Part shown: piece by piece, positions 17,460-26,504 of the stretch
How positions within the stretch are numbered: the stretch's first letter is position 1
Layout of the letters: the number at the start of each line of letters is the position of its first letter
Notes under the pieces: generated by a model
Told to the model about the DNA's origin: nothing
Seen by the model: the letters and a program-made list of their open reading frames with translations, nothing else
The model's database searches: none
Assembly (NCBI GenBank): GCA_041651995.1
Contig: JBAZID010000012.1
Coordinates: 20,455 to 84,454, forward strand
Direction of reading: 5' to 3'
DNA: 64,000 nucleotides
From: Sulfuricella sp.
GTDB lineage: Bacteria; Pseudomonadota; Gammaproteobacteria; Burkholderiales; Sulfuricellaceae
Program-made: the position numbers and the translations under genes

Positions 17460-18800
17460 ATGAAAACACTGCCGATTTTAATTGTTGAGGATGACAGGGA
17501 TTTGCGCGAGGCTTTATGCGACACTCTCGCGCTTTCCGGGTATGAGGCAATTAGCGCTGAGGATGGCGTCATGGCGCTGGAAGTGTTGCGCCGCCGCACG
17601 GTTGGCCTGGTCGTGACGGACGTGCAGATGCAGCCTATGGATGGCCATACCCTGCTGGGTGAAATCAAGCAGGCTTATCCGCATTTGCCGGTGTTGCTGA
17701 TGACTGCCTACGGGATGATCGACAAGGCTGTTGAGGCAATGCAGGCAGGGGCGTGTCATTATCTGACCAAGCCTTTCGAGCCGGACGCCTTGCTGGCCGA
17801 AGTGGTGCGCTACATGCTGCCGGCTCCGGCGGATGGCGCGGTTGAAGTGCTTGCTGAAGATGCGCGTTCGCGCGAGCTGTTTGCCCTGGCGCAGCGGGTG
17901 GCTGCAACCGTGGCGACCGTCATGATTACGGGCGAGAGTGGTACCGGCAAGGAAGTTGTGGCGCGTTTTATTCACCGCTCTTCTCCGCGTGCCGGCGGAC
18001 CTTTTGTGGCGATCAATTGCGCTGCGATCCCTGAAAACCTGCTGGAAGCAACCCTGTTTGGCCACGAGAAGGGCGCTTTTACCGGCGCGCAGCAGTCCCA
18101 GTCTGGCAAATTCGAGCAGGCTCAGGGCGGGACATTGCTGCTGGATGAGGTGTCTGAAATGCCGTTGGCGCTGCAGGCAAAATTGCTGCGCGTACTGCAG
18201 GAAAAGGAAGTGGAGAGGGTTGGCGGGCGCAAGGCGATTGCACTGGATGTGCGTGTGCTGGCTACTTCCAATCGTGACCTGGCGGCAGAGGTGAAGCGCG
18301 GAGGGTTCCGCGAAGATCTGTATTACCGCCTTAACGTGTTTCCGCTGGAAATGCCCGCATTGCGAGACCGGCCCGCTGATATCGTGCCGCTGGCGCAGCA
18401 GTTTCTCGCCCGTTTTGCCGCCGGCTTCGGGCGTGCCGGTATTTCCCTGTCAGCGGGAGCGGCAAGGCAATTGACGCAATATGACTGGCCGGGTAACATC
18501 AGGGAGCTTGAAAACGTCATACAGCGCGCGCTGATTCTGGCGCCGGGTGCCTTGATCGAGGTCGAACATCTGCCGCAAGTGTCGAGGGGAGCATCGCCGC
18601 CAAGGGGTGAGCCGGCCGCGGAAGCGCCGCTGGATATGAAGTCGCTGGAACGGGCGCACATCATGGAAGCGCTGGATGCGGTGCAGGGCTCGCGCAAGCT
18701 GGCTGCGCAGCGGCTGGGCATGAGCGAGCGTACCTTGCGTTACAAGTTGCAGCAATATCGGGAAGAAGGTGCTGCCTCCGGGCTGGCTGCCAATAATTAA
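17460..18800 (+). CDS. fleR: Sigma-54-dependent flagellar response regulator FleR/FlrC
   Basis: Activator of RpoN-dependent flagellar promoters. Receiver domain with Asp54 (VVTDVQMQPMDG), AAA+ domain with Walker A GESGTGKE (about 158-165), the sigma-54 contact loop GAFTGA (about 206-211) and GNIRELENVIQRA, and a C-terminal Fis-type helix-turn-helix (KLAAQRLGMSERTLRYKLQQ). ATG 17460 is preferred over TTG 17442, which overlaps the end of fleS. Length 446 is typical. Its presence directly before fliE implies that at least part of the fli cluster is under sigma-54, though I could not find a convincing -24/-12 box in front of fliE. Confidence 0.94.
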   Translation: MKTLPILIVEDDRDLREALCDTLALSGYEAISAEDGVMALEVLRRRTVGLVVTDVQMQPMDGHTLLGEIKQAYPHLPVLLMTAYGMIDKAVEAMQAGACHYLTKPFEPDALLAEVVRYMLPAPADGAVEVLAEDARSRELFALAQRVAATVATVMITGESGTGKEVVARFIHRSSPRAGGPFVAINCAAIPENLLEATLFGHEKGAFTGAQQSQSGKFEQAQGGTLLLDEVSEMPLALQAKLLRVLQEKEVERVGGRKAIALDVRVLATSNRDLAAEVKRGGFREDLYYRLNVFPLEMPALRDRPADIVPLAQQFLARFAAGFGRAGISLSAGAARQLTQYDWPGNIRELENVIQRALILAPGALIEVEHLPQVSRGASPPRGEPAAEAPLDMKSLERAHIMEALDAVQGSRKLAAQRLGMSERTLRYKLQQYREEGAASGLAANN

Positions 18801-18856
18801 GGTATGGTTTTTGCTTGTTTGCAAGCATATAAATTGATGCCGGAGATTTTTTAATC

Positions 18857-19174
18857 ATGAATATGCAGGGAATTGACCAGCTTCTCAGCCAGATGCAGGC
18901 GACTGCTGCCGTGGCGGCAGGGGGAAGCGCGCAGCAGGCGCCGCAAGAGGGGGCAGATTTTGCCGCCATGCTCAAGACTTCCATGGATCAGGTCAACGGC
19001 GCACAGCAGGAATCTTCAAACATGGCGAAAAATTTTGAACTGGGCACGTCAGATGCCAGCTTGCAGGAAGTGATGATCTCGCTACAAAAGGCGAACATAT
19101 CCTTTCAGACCATGGTGCAAGTGCGAAACAAGCTGGTTTCCGCGTATCAGGAAATTATGAACATGCCGGTATGA
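18857..19174 (+). CDS. fliE: Flagellar hook-basal body protein FliE
   Basis: Small basal-body protein joining the MS ring to the rod. 105 residues, with the family C-terminus (LQEVMISLQKANISFQTMVQVRNKLVSAYQEIMNMPV). GGAGA at 18842-18846 precedes ATG 18857. It is the first structural gene of the fli cluster, 56 bases after fleR. Confidence 0.95.
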   Translation: MNMQGIDQLLSQMQATAAVAAGGSAQQAPQEGADFAAMLKTSMDQVNGAQQESSNMAKNFELGTSDASLQEVMISLQKANISFQTMVQVRNKLVSAYQEIMNMPV

Positions 19175-19255
19175 TGTCTCTGGGTTCTTTGTAGATGTTT
19201 TTTTTTTCTTCTTCCCGGTGCGTTTAGCAGGGGTTAACTTACACAGAGTCTATCA

Positions 19256-20911
19256 ATGGCAGTAGCGGCCCAGGACACGGCTTTAGGCAGATTGCGCGGA
19301 GGACTCGGCCATTTGAGCAATCAGCAGAAGCTGGGCTTGATGTTCGCGGTGGCCGCGATTATCGCGCTCCTGTCAGGTAGCTGGATGTGGTCCCAGACTC
19401 CCGATTACCGGGTGCTCTACAGCAATCTCTCCGACCGCGACGGCGGTACGATCATCTCCTCCCTGCAGCAGATGAACATCCCATACAAGATGGCCGAAGG
19501 CGGCGGGGCAATTCTGGTGCCTTCCAATCAGGTTTACGAGGTGCGCCTGCGCCTTGCTTCGCAGGGCTTGCCCAAGGGAAGCGTGGTTGGTTTCGAGCTG
19601 ATGGATGGCCAGAAACTCGGCATGAGCGAATTCCAGGAGCGGGTCAATTACCAGCGTGCCCTGGAAGGTGAGATCACCCGCTCCATTCAGTCGCTTTCCG
19701 CGGTACAGGGCGCGCGCGTGCATCTTGCCATTCCGCGTCCCTCGGTTTTTATTCGCGAGCAGCAAAAACCCAGTGCATCCGTTTTGCTGAGCCTATACCC
19801 TGGCCGTAATCTTGATACGGCCCAGGTGAGCGGTATCGCGCATCTTATTTCCAGCAGTGTTCCTGACTTGCCCGTGAAGAACGTGACCGTGGTGGATCAG
19901 AACGGCAACCTGCTCACCGGTGCCGGAGACGGGGCCGGGGCCGGCAAGTACGCGGGCCTGGATCCGACGCAACTGGATTATCTGCATCAGGTCGAGCAGA
20001 GCTACGTCAAACGTATTGAATCCATTCTGATGCCGATTCTGGGGCTGGGTAACGTCAAGGCACAGGTGGCGGCTGACCTGGATTTTGCCATGGTTGAACA
20101 GACGGCGGAAACCTATAAACCCAACCCGGTACCGAATGAAGCCGCGATTCGCAGTCAGCAGATGAGCGAAACCAACGGTGATGCCGGCAGGCCGGCCAGT
20201 GGTGTGCCAGGAGCGTTGTCCAACCAGCCTCCGGGGGCGGCAAGCGCACCAATTACTGCCGCTGCTGCGCCGGGTGCGGGTGGGGCGGCAGGAGCGGCTG
20301 CTGGTGGTGCCAATGTTCACAAGGAATCCACTGTCAACTTCGAGGTGGACAAAACCATCCAGCACGTTCGTCAGCCGGTTGGCAGCGTCAAGCGCCTCTC
20401 GGTGGCTGTGGTGGTGAACCACCGCAAGGACGGGAAGGGTATTAACAAGCCGCTCACCCCGGCCGAGTTGAGCCAGGTCCAGAATCTGGTCAAGGAGACC
20501 ATGGGTTTTAACCAGAACCGTGGCGACACCCTGAATGTGGTCAATGCTGCCTTTACCGAGAGCGAGGCAGGGGAAATTCCTGCCATTCCGTTGTGGAAAG
20601 AGCCAGGCAACATGGCTTTGGTGAAAGAAATCGGTAAAAACCTGCTGATCGCCGCCTTGCTCTTCTACCTGGTATTCGGCGTGATTCGCCCCATCCTGCG
20701 TGATCTGGCCCGCCCCCATGAGCGCGTGGGCGAACACGCGGGGGTAACGGGCGAGGAGGGTGAAGCGGCTGCCGAAATCTCGCCGGAGGGTGCCACGAAG
20801 GCGGCCCGTGCCGCAGGTTATGAGGAAAATCTCAAGGCGGCCAAGGAACTGGCGAAACAGGACCCGCGTGTGGTGGCGAGTGTCGTGAAAGATTGGGTGG
20901 GTGCAGAGTGA
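19256..20911 (+). CDS. fliF: Flagellar MS-ring protein FliF
   Basis: Forms the MS ring in the inner membrane. 551 residues with an N-terminal transmembrane helix (about 26-45), periplasmic ring-building domains (DYRVLYSNLSDRDGG, LEGEITRSIQSLSAVQGARVHLA), a Gly/Ala-rich linker (about 325-350) and a second helix (about 463-480) before the cytoplasmic tail that binds FliG. The tail ends DPRVVASVVKDWVG, the conserved FliG-binding motif. Its stop overlaps the GTG start of fliG by four bases. Confidence 0.97.
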   Translation: MAVAAQDTALGRLRGGLGHLSNQQKLGLMFAVAAIIALLSGSWMWSQTPDYRVLYSNLSDRDGGTIISSLQQMNIPYKMAEGGGAILVPSNQVYEVRLRLASQGLPKGSVVGFELMDGQKLGMSEFQERVNYQRALEGEITRSIQSLSAVQGARVHLAIPRPSVFIREQQKPSASVLLSLYPGRNLDTAQVSGIAHLISSSVPDLPVKNVTVVDQNGNLLTGAGDGAGAGKYAGLDPTQLDYLHQVEQSYVKRIESILMPILGLGNVKAQVAADLDFAMVEQTAETYKPNPVPNEAAIRSQQMSETNGDAGRPASGVPGALSNQPPGAASAPITAAAAPGAGGAAGAAAGGANVHKESTVNFEVDKTIQHVRQPVGSVKRLSVAVVVNHRKDGKGINKPLTPAELSQVQNLVKETMGFNQNRGDTLNVVNAAFTESEAGEIPAIPLWKEPGNMALVKEIGKNLLIAALLFYLVFGVIRPILRDLARPHERVGEHAGVTGEEGEAAAEISPEGATKAARAAGYEENLKAAKELAKQDPRVVASVVKDWVGAE

Positions 20912-21903
20912 GCGACGACGGCGTTATCAAGAGTGCGATTCTGCTGATGTCCCTGGGGGAGGAGGAGGCCTCTGAGGTGTTCAAGCATCTCGGTCCGAAA
21001 GAGGTGCAGAAGCTGGGATCTGCAATGGCGACCCTGAAAAATGTGAAGCGCGATCAGATCGAAGGCGTGCTGCATGATTTTCGCAAGGAAGCCGAGGAAA
21101 AAACCCACGTCGGCATGGCCAACGACGAATATATCCGCTCAGTGCTGACCAAGGCTTTGGGCAACGAGCGTGCAGGAACCCTGATTGACCGCATCCTGCA
21201 GGGCGGCGACACGGCGGGTATCGAGAGCCTGAAATGGATGGATGCCGCTGCCGTGGCGGAGCTGATCAAGAATGAACATCCCCAGATCATTGCCACCATC
21301 CTCGTGCATCTGGACCGGGATCAGGCCAGTGCGATACTGGGTTCCTTTGTTGAACGGCTGCGTAATGATGTCATCCTGCGCATCGCGACGCTGGATGGTA
21401 TCCAGCCCTCCGCGCTGAAGGAACTAAATGATGTGTTGACCAAACTGCTTGCCGGCAATACCAACATCAAGAAAAGCGCCATGGGCGGCGTGCGTGCGGC
21501 GGCGGAGATTCTCAACTTCATGGGCACGGCCAACGAAACTTCGGTGATCAATAGTGTTCGCGACTATGACCCGGAACTGGCGCAGGGGATTCAGGACGAG
21601 ATGTTCGTGTTTGATAATCTGAATGACCTGGACGATCGTTCGATCCAGCTGCTGCTGCGTGAAGTCCAGTCCGAATCCCTGATTCTTGCCCTGAAAGGCG
21701 CGACGCCGGACCTGCGCGAAAAGATTTTCAAGAACATGTCTTCCCGTGCCGCGGAGATGCTGCGCGACGACCTCGAGGCCAAAGGGCCGGTACGGCTGTC
21801 CGAGGTTGAATCCGAGCAGAAAGAAATCCTCAAGGTGGTGCGCCGCCTGGCAGATGAAGGCCAGATCGTGCTCGGAGGCAAGGGCGACGAGCAGATGGTC
21901 TGA
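20908..21903 (+). CDS. fliG: Flagellar motor switch protein FliG
   Basis: Rotor protein that links the MS ring to the C ring and carries the torque-generating charged helix. 331 residues; the EHPQ motif (NEHPQIIATIL) and the C-terminal charged segment (RSIQLLLREVQSESLILALKGA) are present. GTG 20908 overlaps the fliF stop (GTGA) and gives the standard N-terminus MSDDGVIKSAILLMSL; the upstream in-frame start would add five residues within fliF. Confidence 0.96.
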   Translation: MSDDGVIKSAILLMSLGEEEASEVFKHLGPKEVQKLGSAMATLKNVKRDQIEGVLHDFRKEAEEKTHVGMANDEYIRSVLTKALGNERAGTLIDRILQGGDTAGIESLKWMDAAAVAELIKNEHPQIIATILVHLDRDQASAILGSFVERLRNDVILRIATLDGIQPSALKELNDVLTKLLAGNTNIKKSAMGGVRAAAEILNFMGTANETSVINSVRDYDPELAQGIQDEMFVFDNLNDLDDRSIQLLLREVQSESLILALKGATPDLREKIFKNMSSRAAEMLRDDLEAKGPVRLSEVESEQKEILKVVRRLADEGQIVLGGKGDEQMV

Positions 21904-21924
21904 TCGTTCGCTAGCCGATAACGC

Positions 21925-22581
21925 ATGTCCAATAACATTATTCCAAAAGAGCAGTTAAGTGCATACCAGCGCTGGGAAATGGATGCCTTTGACGATACGA
22001 AGGCTGGGACGGAAAGCGCCAGCAGCGGCCAGGTAACGCTACCTACTGCCGAAGCGATTGAAGTCATGCACCAGCAGGCGCATCAGGAAGGCTACAGTGA
22101 GGGTTTCGAGCAGGGCAAGGCAGAGGGATACCGCGATGGGCAGGAGCAGTCCAGGCAGGAAGCGCAACGCCTGAATGGCTTGCTGAATCAGGTGAGTGAA
22201 GCCCTGCAGCAAATGGACCAGGAAGTGTCACAAGCTTTGCTCGATCTGGCGCTCGGGATTGCTCGCCAGATGTTGCGCCAGGCACTGCCAGTGCGGCCGG
22301 AACTGATTCTGGCTGTGGTGAAGGAAGCCATCAATAGCTTTCCTCAGGCCAACCAGCACCCTCAATTGATTTTGCATCCACAGGACGCCGCTTTGGTACG
22401 CGCCAGCCTTGAGGCAGAGCTTGTCCATGGTCACTGGCGAGTGGTTGAAAATAGCCAGATTGAACCTGGTGGCTGCCGTCTTGAAACCTCCCATGGCGAA
22501 CTTGATGCCACGCTTGAAACGCGCTGGCAAAATGTGCTCGAATCACTAGGGCAGAACGGGGATTGGCTGGCGCCGAAATGA
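21925..22581 (+). CDS. fliH: Flagellar export ATPase regulator FliH
   Basis: Stator-like protein that holds the FliI ATPase at the export gate. 218 residues, with the glycine-spaced helix typical of FliH (QEGYSEGFEQGKAEGYRDGQEQ, about 53-74) followed by a coiled coil and a C-terminal globular domain. Its stop overlaps the fliI start in ATGA. Confidence 0.93.
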   Translation: MSNNIIPKEQLSAYQRWEMDAFDDTKAGTESASSGQVTLPTAEAIEVMHQQAHQEGYSEGFEQGKAEGYRDGQEQSRQEAQRLNGLLNQVSEALQQMDQEVSQALLDLALGIARQMLRQALPVRPELILAVVKEAINSFPQANQHPQLILHPQDAALVRASLEAELVHGHWRVVENSQIEPGGCRLETSHGELDATLETRWQNVLESLGQNGDWLAPK

Positions 22582-23975
22582 ATCCGAAAGATAACTGGCA
22601 AAATCATCTGCAGAATTGCCGGGAGATCGTGGAGGGCAGCCCTCCCTGGGTCGTTACCGGCCGGCTGACAAGGGTGACCGGACTGGTGATGGAGGCGGTG
22701 GGTCTCAAGCTGGCGGTCGGTAGCAGCTGTCTTGTTTCCATGCCGGATGGGCATGACATGGAAGCGGAAGTGGTCGGTTTTTCCGGAGAGCGTTTGCTTC
22801 TGATGCCTTCCACTGACGTGTATGGGCTGACGCCAGGGGCAAAAGTCACGCCCGCTGTCAGCAACTTTCCTTCGCAGTCCCAGCCAGCAGGCCGCCCCGG
22901 ACGGCATCGCCGCAATGAAGACCGCGCCAAGCAAGTGGCGGTGGGTGACCGCTTGCTGGGGCGCGTCATCGATGGCGCAGGCCGCCCCCTCGATTCCTTG
23001 GGCCCGCTCCTGACCGATTGCTCGGTTCCACTGCAAAGCAGGCCCTTCAACCCGCTGGCCAGGGCGCCGATTCGCGATGTCCTGAATGTCGGCGTGCGCG
23101 CCATCAATTCCTTGCTGTGTGTGGGACGTGGGCAGAGCATGGGGCTGTTTGCCGGCAGCGGTATCGGCAAGAGCGTGTTGTTGGGGATGATGGCGCGCTA
23201 CACCAGTGCCGACGTGATTGTGGTTGGTCTTATCGGTGAGCGGGGCCGTGAGGTCAAGGAATTTATCGAAAACATTCTTGGCGCCGAAGGACTTGCACGC
23301 TCGGTGGTCGTGGCCGCGCCTGCCGATGCGCCGCCGTTGCTGCGCCTGCACGGGGCTTCCTATGCGACGGCGATTGCAGAATATTTTCGCGACCAGGGCA
23401 AGCATGTCCTGCTGATCATGGACTCCCTGACCCGCTATGCCATGGCGCAGCGCGAAATTGCGCTGGCGATCGGCGAGCCGCCTGCTACCAAGGGATATCC
23501 GCCTTCGGTATTTGCCAGGCTGCCGCAACTGGTTGAGCGTGCCGGTAATGGCCGCGATGGCGGTGGCTCGATTACGGCCTTTTATACCGTTCTGACCGAA
23601 GGCGACGACCAGCAGGATCCCATCGCCGATAGCGCACGTGCCATTCTCGACGGCCATGTGGTGTTGTCGCGCTCTCTTGCCGACCAGGGGCATTATCCGG
23701 CGATCGATATCGAAGCTTCGATTAGCCGTGCCATGACCGAGTTGATCACACCCCAGCACCTGGAGTGGGTGCGGCGTTTCAAACTGCTGTACTCGCGCTA
23801 CCACCGCAGCCGGGACCTGATCAGTGTCGGTGCCTACGTCAAGGGTGGCGACCCCCTGCTGGATGAGGCGATCATGATGTACCCGCGACTCGAGGCTTTT
23901 CTGCAGCAAAGCATGCGACAGCAGGTCAACGAGCACGAGAGTGTGGCCCAACTGGCTGCGTTGTTCGGCCAGTAG
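22578..23975 (+). CDS. fliI: Flagellum-specific ATPase FliI
   Basis: Export ATPase related to F1-beta. 465 residues; Walker A in GLFAGSGIGKSVLL, Walker B in VLLIMDSLTRYAMAQREIALAIGEPP, and the GYPPSVFARLPQLVERAG signature are all present. ATG 22578 overlaps the fliH stop. Upstream in-frame TTG 22563 would lie inside fliH and is not needed. Confidence 0.97.
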   Translation: MNPKDNWQNHLQNCREIVEGSPPWVVTGRLTRVTGLVMEAVGLKLAVGSSCLVSMPDGHDMEAEVVGFSGERLLLMPSTDVYGLTPGAKVTPAVSNFPSQSQPAGRPGRHRRNEDRAKQVAVGDRLLGRVIDGAGRPLDSLGPLLTDCSVPLQSRPFNPLARAPIRDVLNVGVRAINSLLCVGRGQSMGLFAGSGIGKSVLLGMMARYTSADVIVVGLIGERGREVKEFIENILGAEGLARSVVVAAPADAPPLLRLHGASYATAIAEYFRDQGKHVLLIMDSLTRYAMAQREIALAIGEPPATKGYPPSVFARLPQLVERAGNGRDGGGSITAFYTVLTEGDDQQDPIADSARAILDGHVVLSRSLADQGHYPAIDIEASISRAMTELITPQHLEWVRRFKLLYSRYHRSRDLISVGAYVKGGDPLLDEAIMMYPRLEAFLQQSMRQQVNEHESVAQLAALFGQ

Positions 23976-23985
23976 TCGAAACATC

Positions 23986-24432
23986 ATGGCGCGTAAATTT
24001 CCACTGCAATCACTGCTGGATCTATCCCGGAATCATATGGATCTGGCAGCGAAAAACCTTCAGGCTTTGAAGGTGCGCTGGAATGATGCCGAGGAAAAGC
24101 TCAAGCAGTTGCTGGCATACCGGGAGAGTTACCGGGAGCGTTTGCGTGAATCCGGCAGTGGCGGGACATCAGCCATGGCGCTGCGGGATTTTCAGCTTTT
24201 TCTGCTCAAGCTGGATACCGCCATCAAATTGCAACAGGATGAAGTTGCGCGTTGCCAGGCGCGGTGGGGCGCCGGACAGCAGGAGTGGCTGCGGCAGCGC
24301 GGCAAGCTCAAGGCTTTTGATACCTTGTCGCAGCGCCACCGGCGTGCCGAAGAAAAACGCGAGAACCAGATTGAACAGAAAGAGCAGGATGAGCTATCCA
24401 GCAAGAAAAGTGGCATGGAGGGTGAGCAGTGA
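23986..24432 (+). CDS. fliJ: Flagellar export chaperone FliJ
   Basis: Coiled-coil protein (148 residues) that fits in the FliI ring and escorts chaperones during export. It begins MARKFPLQSLLDLS and is almost entirely charged helix, ending in a Lys/Glu-rich tail. ATG 23986 lies ten bases after the fliI stop. Sequence conservation in this family is low; the call rests on the start pattern, coiled coil and position. Confidence 0.9.
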   Translation: MARKFPLQSLLDLSRNHMDLAAKNLQALKVRWNDAEEKLKQLLAYRESYRERLRESGSGGTSAMALRDFQLFLLKLDTAIKLQQDEVARCQARWGAGQQEWLRQRGKLKAFDTLSQRHRRAEEKRENQIEQKEQDELSSKKSGMEGEQ

Positions 24433-24490
24433 ATGTGGCATGAATATTGCTCTAAACCCATTCAGACAATGTGCTGAATGAGGTTGAAAC

Positions 24491-25573
24491 ATGCAAGCAA
24501 TACCAGCAGCCATGGCCGTCATGCCAAAAATTCCCGGCAATGCCGCCCAGCCCGCCGGAGCGGAAAATAGCAGCGCCTCTGGCGAGGGCGTGGATTTTTC
24601 TTCCCTGCTCAAGGCACAGATCAAGGGAGTGGCGGTGGTTGACGAGGCTGTGGTTGACACAGAGATCAAGGCACGCCTTGATGCGGTATCCACGGAATTT
24701 GCTCCAGTCGACGTGGGGGGGCAGCAGGTAACGGATTTTTTGCCAGGAAGTGAGCTCGCGCCAAATGGCGGCTTGATTCCATTTGCCGGGGTTTTTTTGC
24801 CGGTTCCGGCCGACGTTGGGAAGCAGCTTGCGTCTCCTGGAAAGGCGCTTGAGGGTGTCAATGGCGATCCTGATGTTCTGGCTCAATTCAGCACGGAGCC
24901 TCCAGAAGTAAAAGCGGCAGCGTTGGATTCGGGCCGGCTGGCAGAATTTGCCGTTGACGGTGAAATATTGCCGCACGGCCGGGTGGAAGGCGGCGGGGAA
25001 GTGTTGCGCCAGGCGCTGTTGCCCGTGGATACGCCGCGCATGCCGGATGTCACGGCCAGTAACCTGTCCGCCATGATGACGGCAAATCAGCTTGCTATGG
25101 CCGAAACAAAGCCCTCGCAGTTTTCCCCGCTCACACTTCAGGCGCCCGTGGGCAGTCCGGGCTGGGGCGATGCGCTTGGCCAGAAAGTGGTGTGGATGGC
25201 CGGGCAGCAAACACAGGTGGCCGAGTTACACCTTAATCCACCCAATCTGGGTCCGATGGAGGTGCGGCTGACGGTCAGTAACGACCAGATTTCAGCCATG
25301 TTCGTATCACATCAACCCGCAGTGCGCGATGCTATTGAAGCCGCCATGCCCCGCTTGCGCGAGATGTTTGCTGATAGCGGGTTGACCCTTGGCAATACCA
25401 CGGTCGGTTCCGATTCCTTGCCGCAGCAGCAGATGCCTGGCCGTGAGGGGCGGTCAGACGCTTCGCGGCAGCCGGATTTTGCTGTAACCGGCAACATGCA
25501 CTCGCCTCAGAATATAGGCGGCGTGATTTCACTGCGTCAGGATGGTAGTGGAATGGTTGATCTGTTTGCCTGA
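24491..25573 (+). CDS. fliK: Flagellar hook-length control protein FliK
   Basis: Secreted molecular ruler that sets hook length and switches export specificity. 360 residues: a low-complexity N-terminal half and the conserved C-terminal Flg_hook domain (about 230-320) with VAELHLNPPNLGPMEVRL. A perfect 9-bp stem follows the gene at 25581-25601, and about 385 bases separate it from fliL, so the fli cluster seems split into two transcripts here. Confidence 0.92.
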   Translation: MQAIPAAMAVMPKIPGNAAQPAGAENSSASGEGVDFSSLLKAQIKGVAVVDEAVVDTEIKARLDAVSTEFAPVDVGGQQVTDFLPGSELAPNGGLIPFAGVFLPVPADVGKQLASPGKALEGVNGDPDVLAQFSTEPPEVKAAALDSGRLAEFAVDGEILPHGRVEGGGEVLRQALLPVDTPRMPDVTASNLSAMMTANQLAMAETKPSQFSPLTLQAPVGSPGWGDALGQKVVWMAGQQTQVAELHLNPPNLGPMEVRLTVSNDQISAMFVSHQPAVRDAIEAAMPRLREMFADSGLTLGNTTVGSDSLPQQQMPGREGRSDASRQPDFAVTGNMHSPQNIGGVISLRQDGSGMVDLFA

Positions 25574-25580
25574 AACAAAC

Positions 25581-25601
25581 CCCGGGCCAGTCTGGCCCGG
25601 G
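25581..25601 (+). terminator. Perfect hairpin after fliK
   Basis: CCCGGGCCA (25581-25589), loop GTC, TGGCCCGGG (25593-25601). The stem starts seven bases past the fliK stop. There is no T-run immediately after it, so it may be a Rho-assisted terminator or an RNA-stabilising stem and not a standard intrinsic terminator. Confidence 0.55.
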
Positions 25602-25836
25602 CTCTCATGCCGGGATGTTGTTTTAATGCAACATCTGTGCGCAGTATTCCAAAAAATCCGTTTTTTTGTGCTGTGTTTTTTCTTCGTTACCCGGATTTTG
25701 TCCGGCGGGGTTCTTGTTATATTGCTGATTTATAACAAGTAATTGTTCATGTGGGCGGCGTTTTTCATTTCCGGCCGTTGATGGTCTGGCGCAATTTGCT
25801 TTCTCATGGCTGGTGCGTGCCCGCAGTGATAGTTGT

Positions 25837-25863
25837 TAAAGTACATAAATTATCAGCCAAAAC
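25837..25863 (+). promoter_or_regulatory. Candidate FliA (sigma-28) promoter before fliL
   Basis: TAAAGTAC, 11 bases, GCCAAAAC. The known sigma-28 consensus is TAAAGTTT-N11-GCCGATAA, so spacing is exact, the first six -35 bases match and five of eight -10 bases match. It is about 95 bases before fliL in the otherwise featureless 385-base gap after fliK. Confidence 0.4.
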
Positions 25864-25958
25864 TACTTGTTTTTTATATCATTTAAGTTTATAAGTTCCA
25901 CCAAAGTGGTAAATGTCGACACTGGTTGAGTGCGGCGGGAAGCGAAAGCGAGGAAATG

Positions 25959-26471
25959 ATGGCCAAAGACAAAGGAAAACCGGCTGCGGATGTCGCGGAG
26001 GGAGCGCCCAAGAAAGGCAAGGGCAAGCTGCTGATCATCATTGTTGCAGCCGTAGTGCTGCTGGCTGGCGGTGGCGGGGCCGCCTGGTACTTCATGCAAG
26101 CCAAAAAAGCAGGCCATGACGGACAGGAAGAAGCCAAACAAAAAGACGAGCCAGCGAAGCCACCGGTGTTCGTCAAGCTGGAAACCTTCACTGTCAATCT
26201 TGCTTCTGAAGGCGAGGATCGCATGCTGCAAACGGATGTCGAGCTCAAAGTGGCAGATGCCAAGGCGACAGAAAAGGTCAAGGCGCACATGCCCGAGATA
26301 CGCAATACCCTTCTTTTGCTGCTATCCGGCAAAACGGCCAGTGCTTTGGCAACTGCCGAGGGCAAGCAGAAATTGAGTGGCGAAATCAAGACTCAAATCA
26401 ATAAGGCATTGCACGTCAAAGAGGACGAAGGGGTGTCCGCGGTATTTTTCACGTCTTTTGTGATTCAGTAG
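25959..26471 (+). CDS. fliL: Flagellar basal body-associated protein FliL
   Basis: Single-pass inner-membrane protein near the stator units. After a short Lys-rich cytoplasmic segment there is one transmembrane helix (LLIIIVAAVVLLAGGGGAAW, about 25-44) and a periplasmic domain with FVKLETFTVNL. 170 residues from ATG 25959, five bases after GAGG (25950-25953); the adjacent ATG 25956 is possible but badly spaced. It opens the fliLMNOPQR group. Confidence 0.92.
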   Translation: MAKDKGKPAADVAEGAPKKGKGKLLIIIVAAVVLLAGGGGAAWYFMQAKKAGHDGQEEAKQKDEPAKPPVFVKLETFTVNLASEGEDRMLQTDVELKVADAKATEKVKAHMPEIRNTLLLLLSGKTASALATAEGKQKLSGEIKTQINKALHVKEDEGVSAVFFTSFVIQ

Positions 26472-26504
26472 ATGACCGGACAGTGACGCCAGGACATCGG
26501 AAAA

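Noticed and set aside
18801..18856. Sigma-54 promoter in front of fliE
   Set aside because: TGG and TTGC elements occur (near 18804-18822) but the GG-to-GC distance is 5 or 13 bases, not the required 10.
22431..23987. Long open frame on the minus strand opposite fliI
   Set aside because: It is antisense to a clear ATPase gene, has the composition expected of a GC-rich shadow frame and matches no family.
25776..25805. Sigma-54-like TGGCGCAATTTGCT before fliL
   Set aside because: GG and GC are separated by 8 bases instead of 10.
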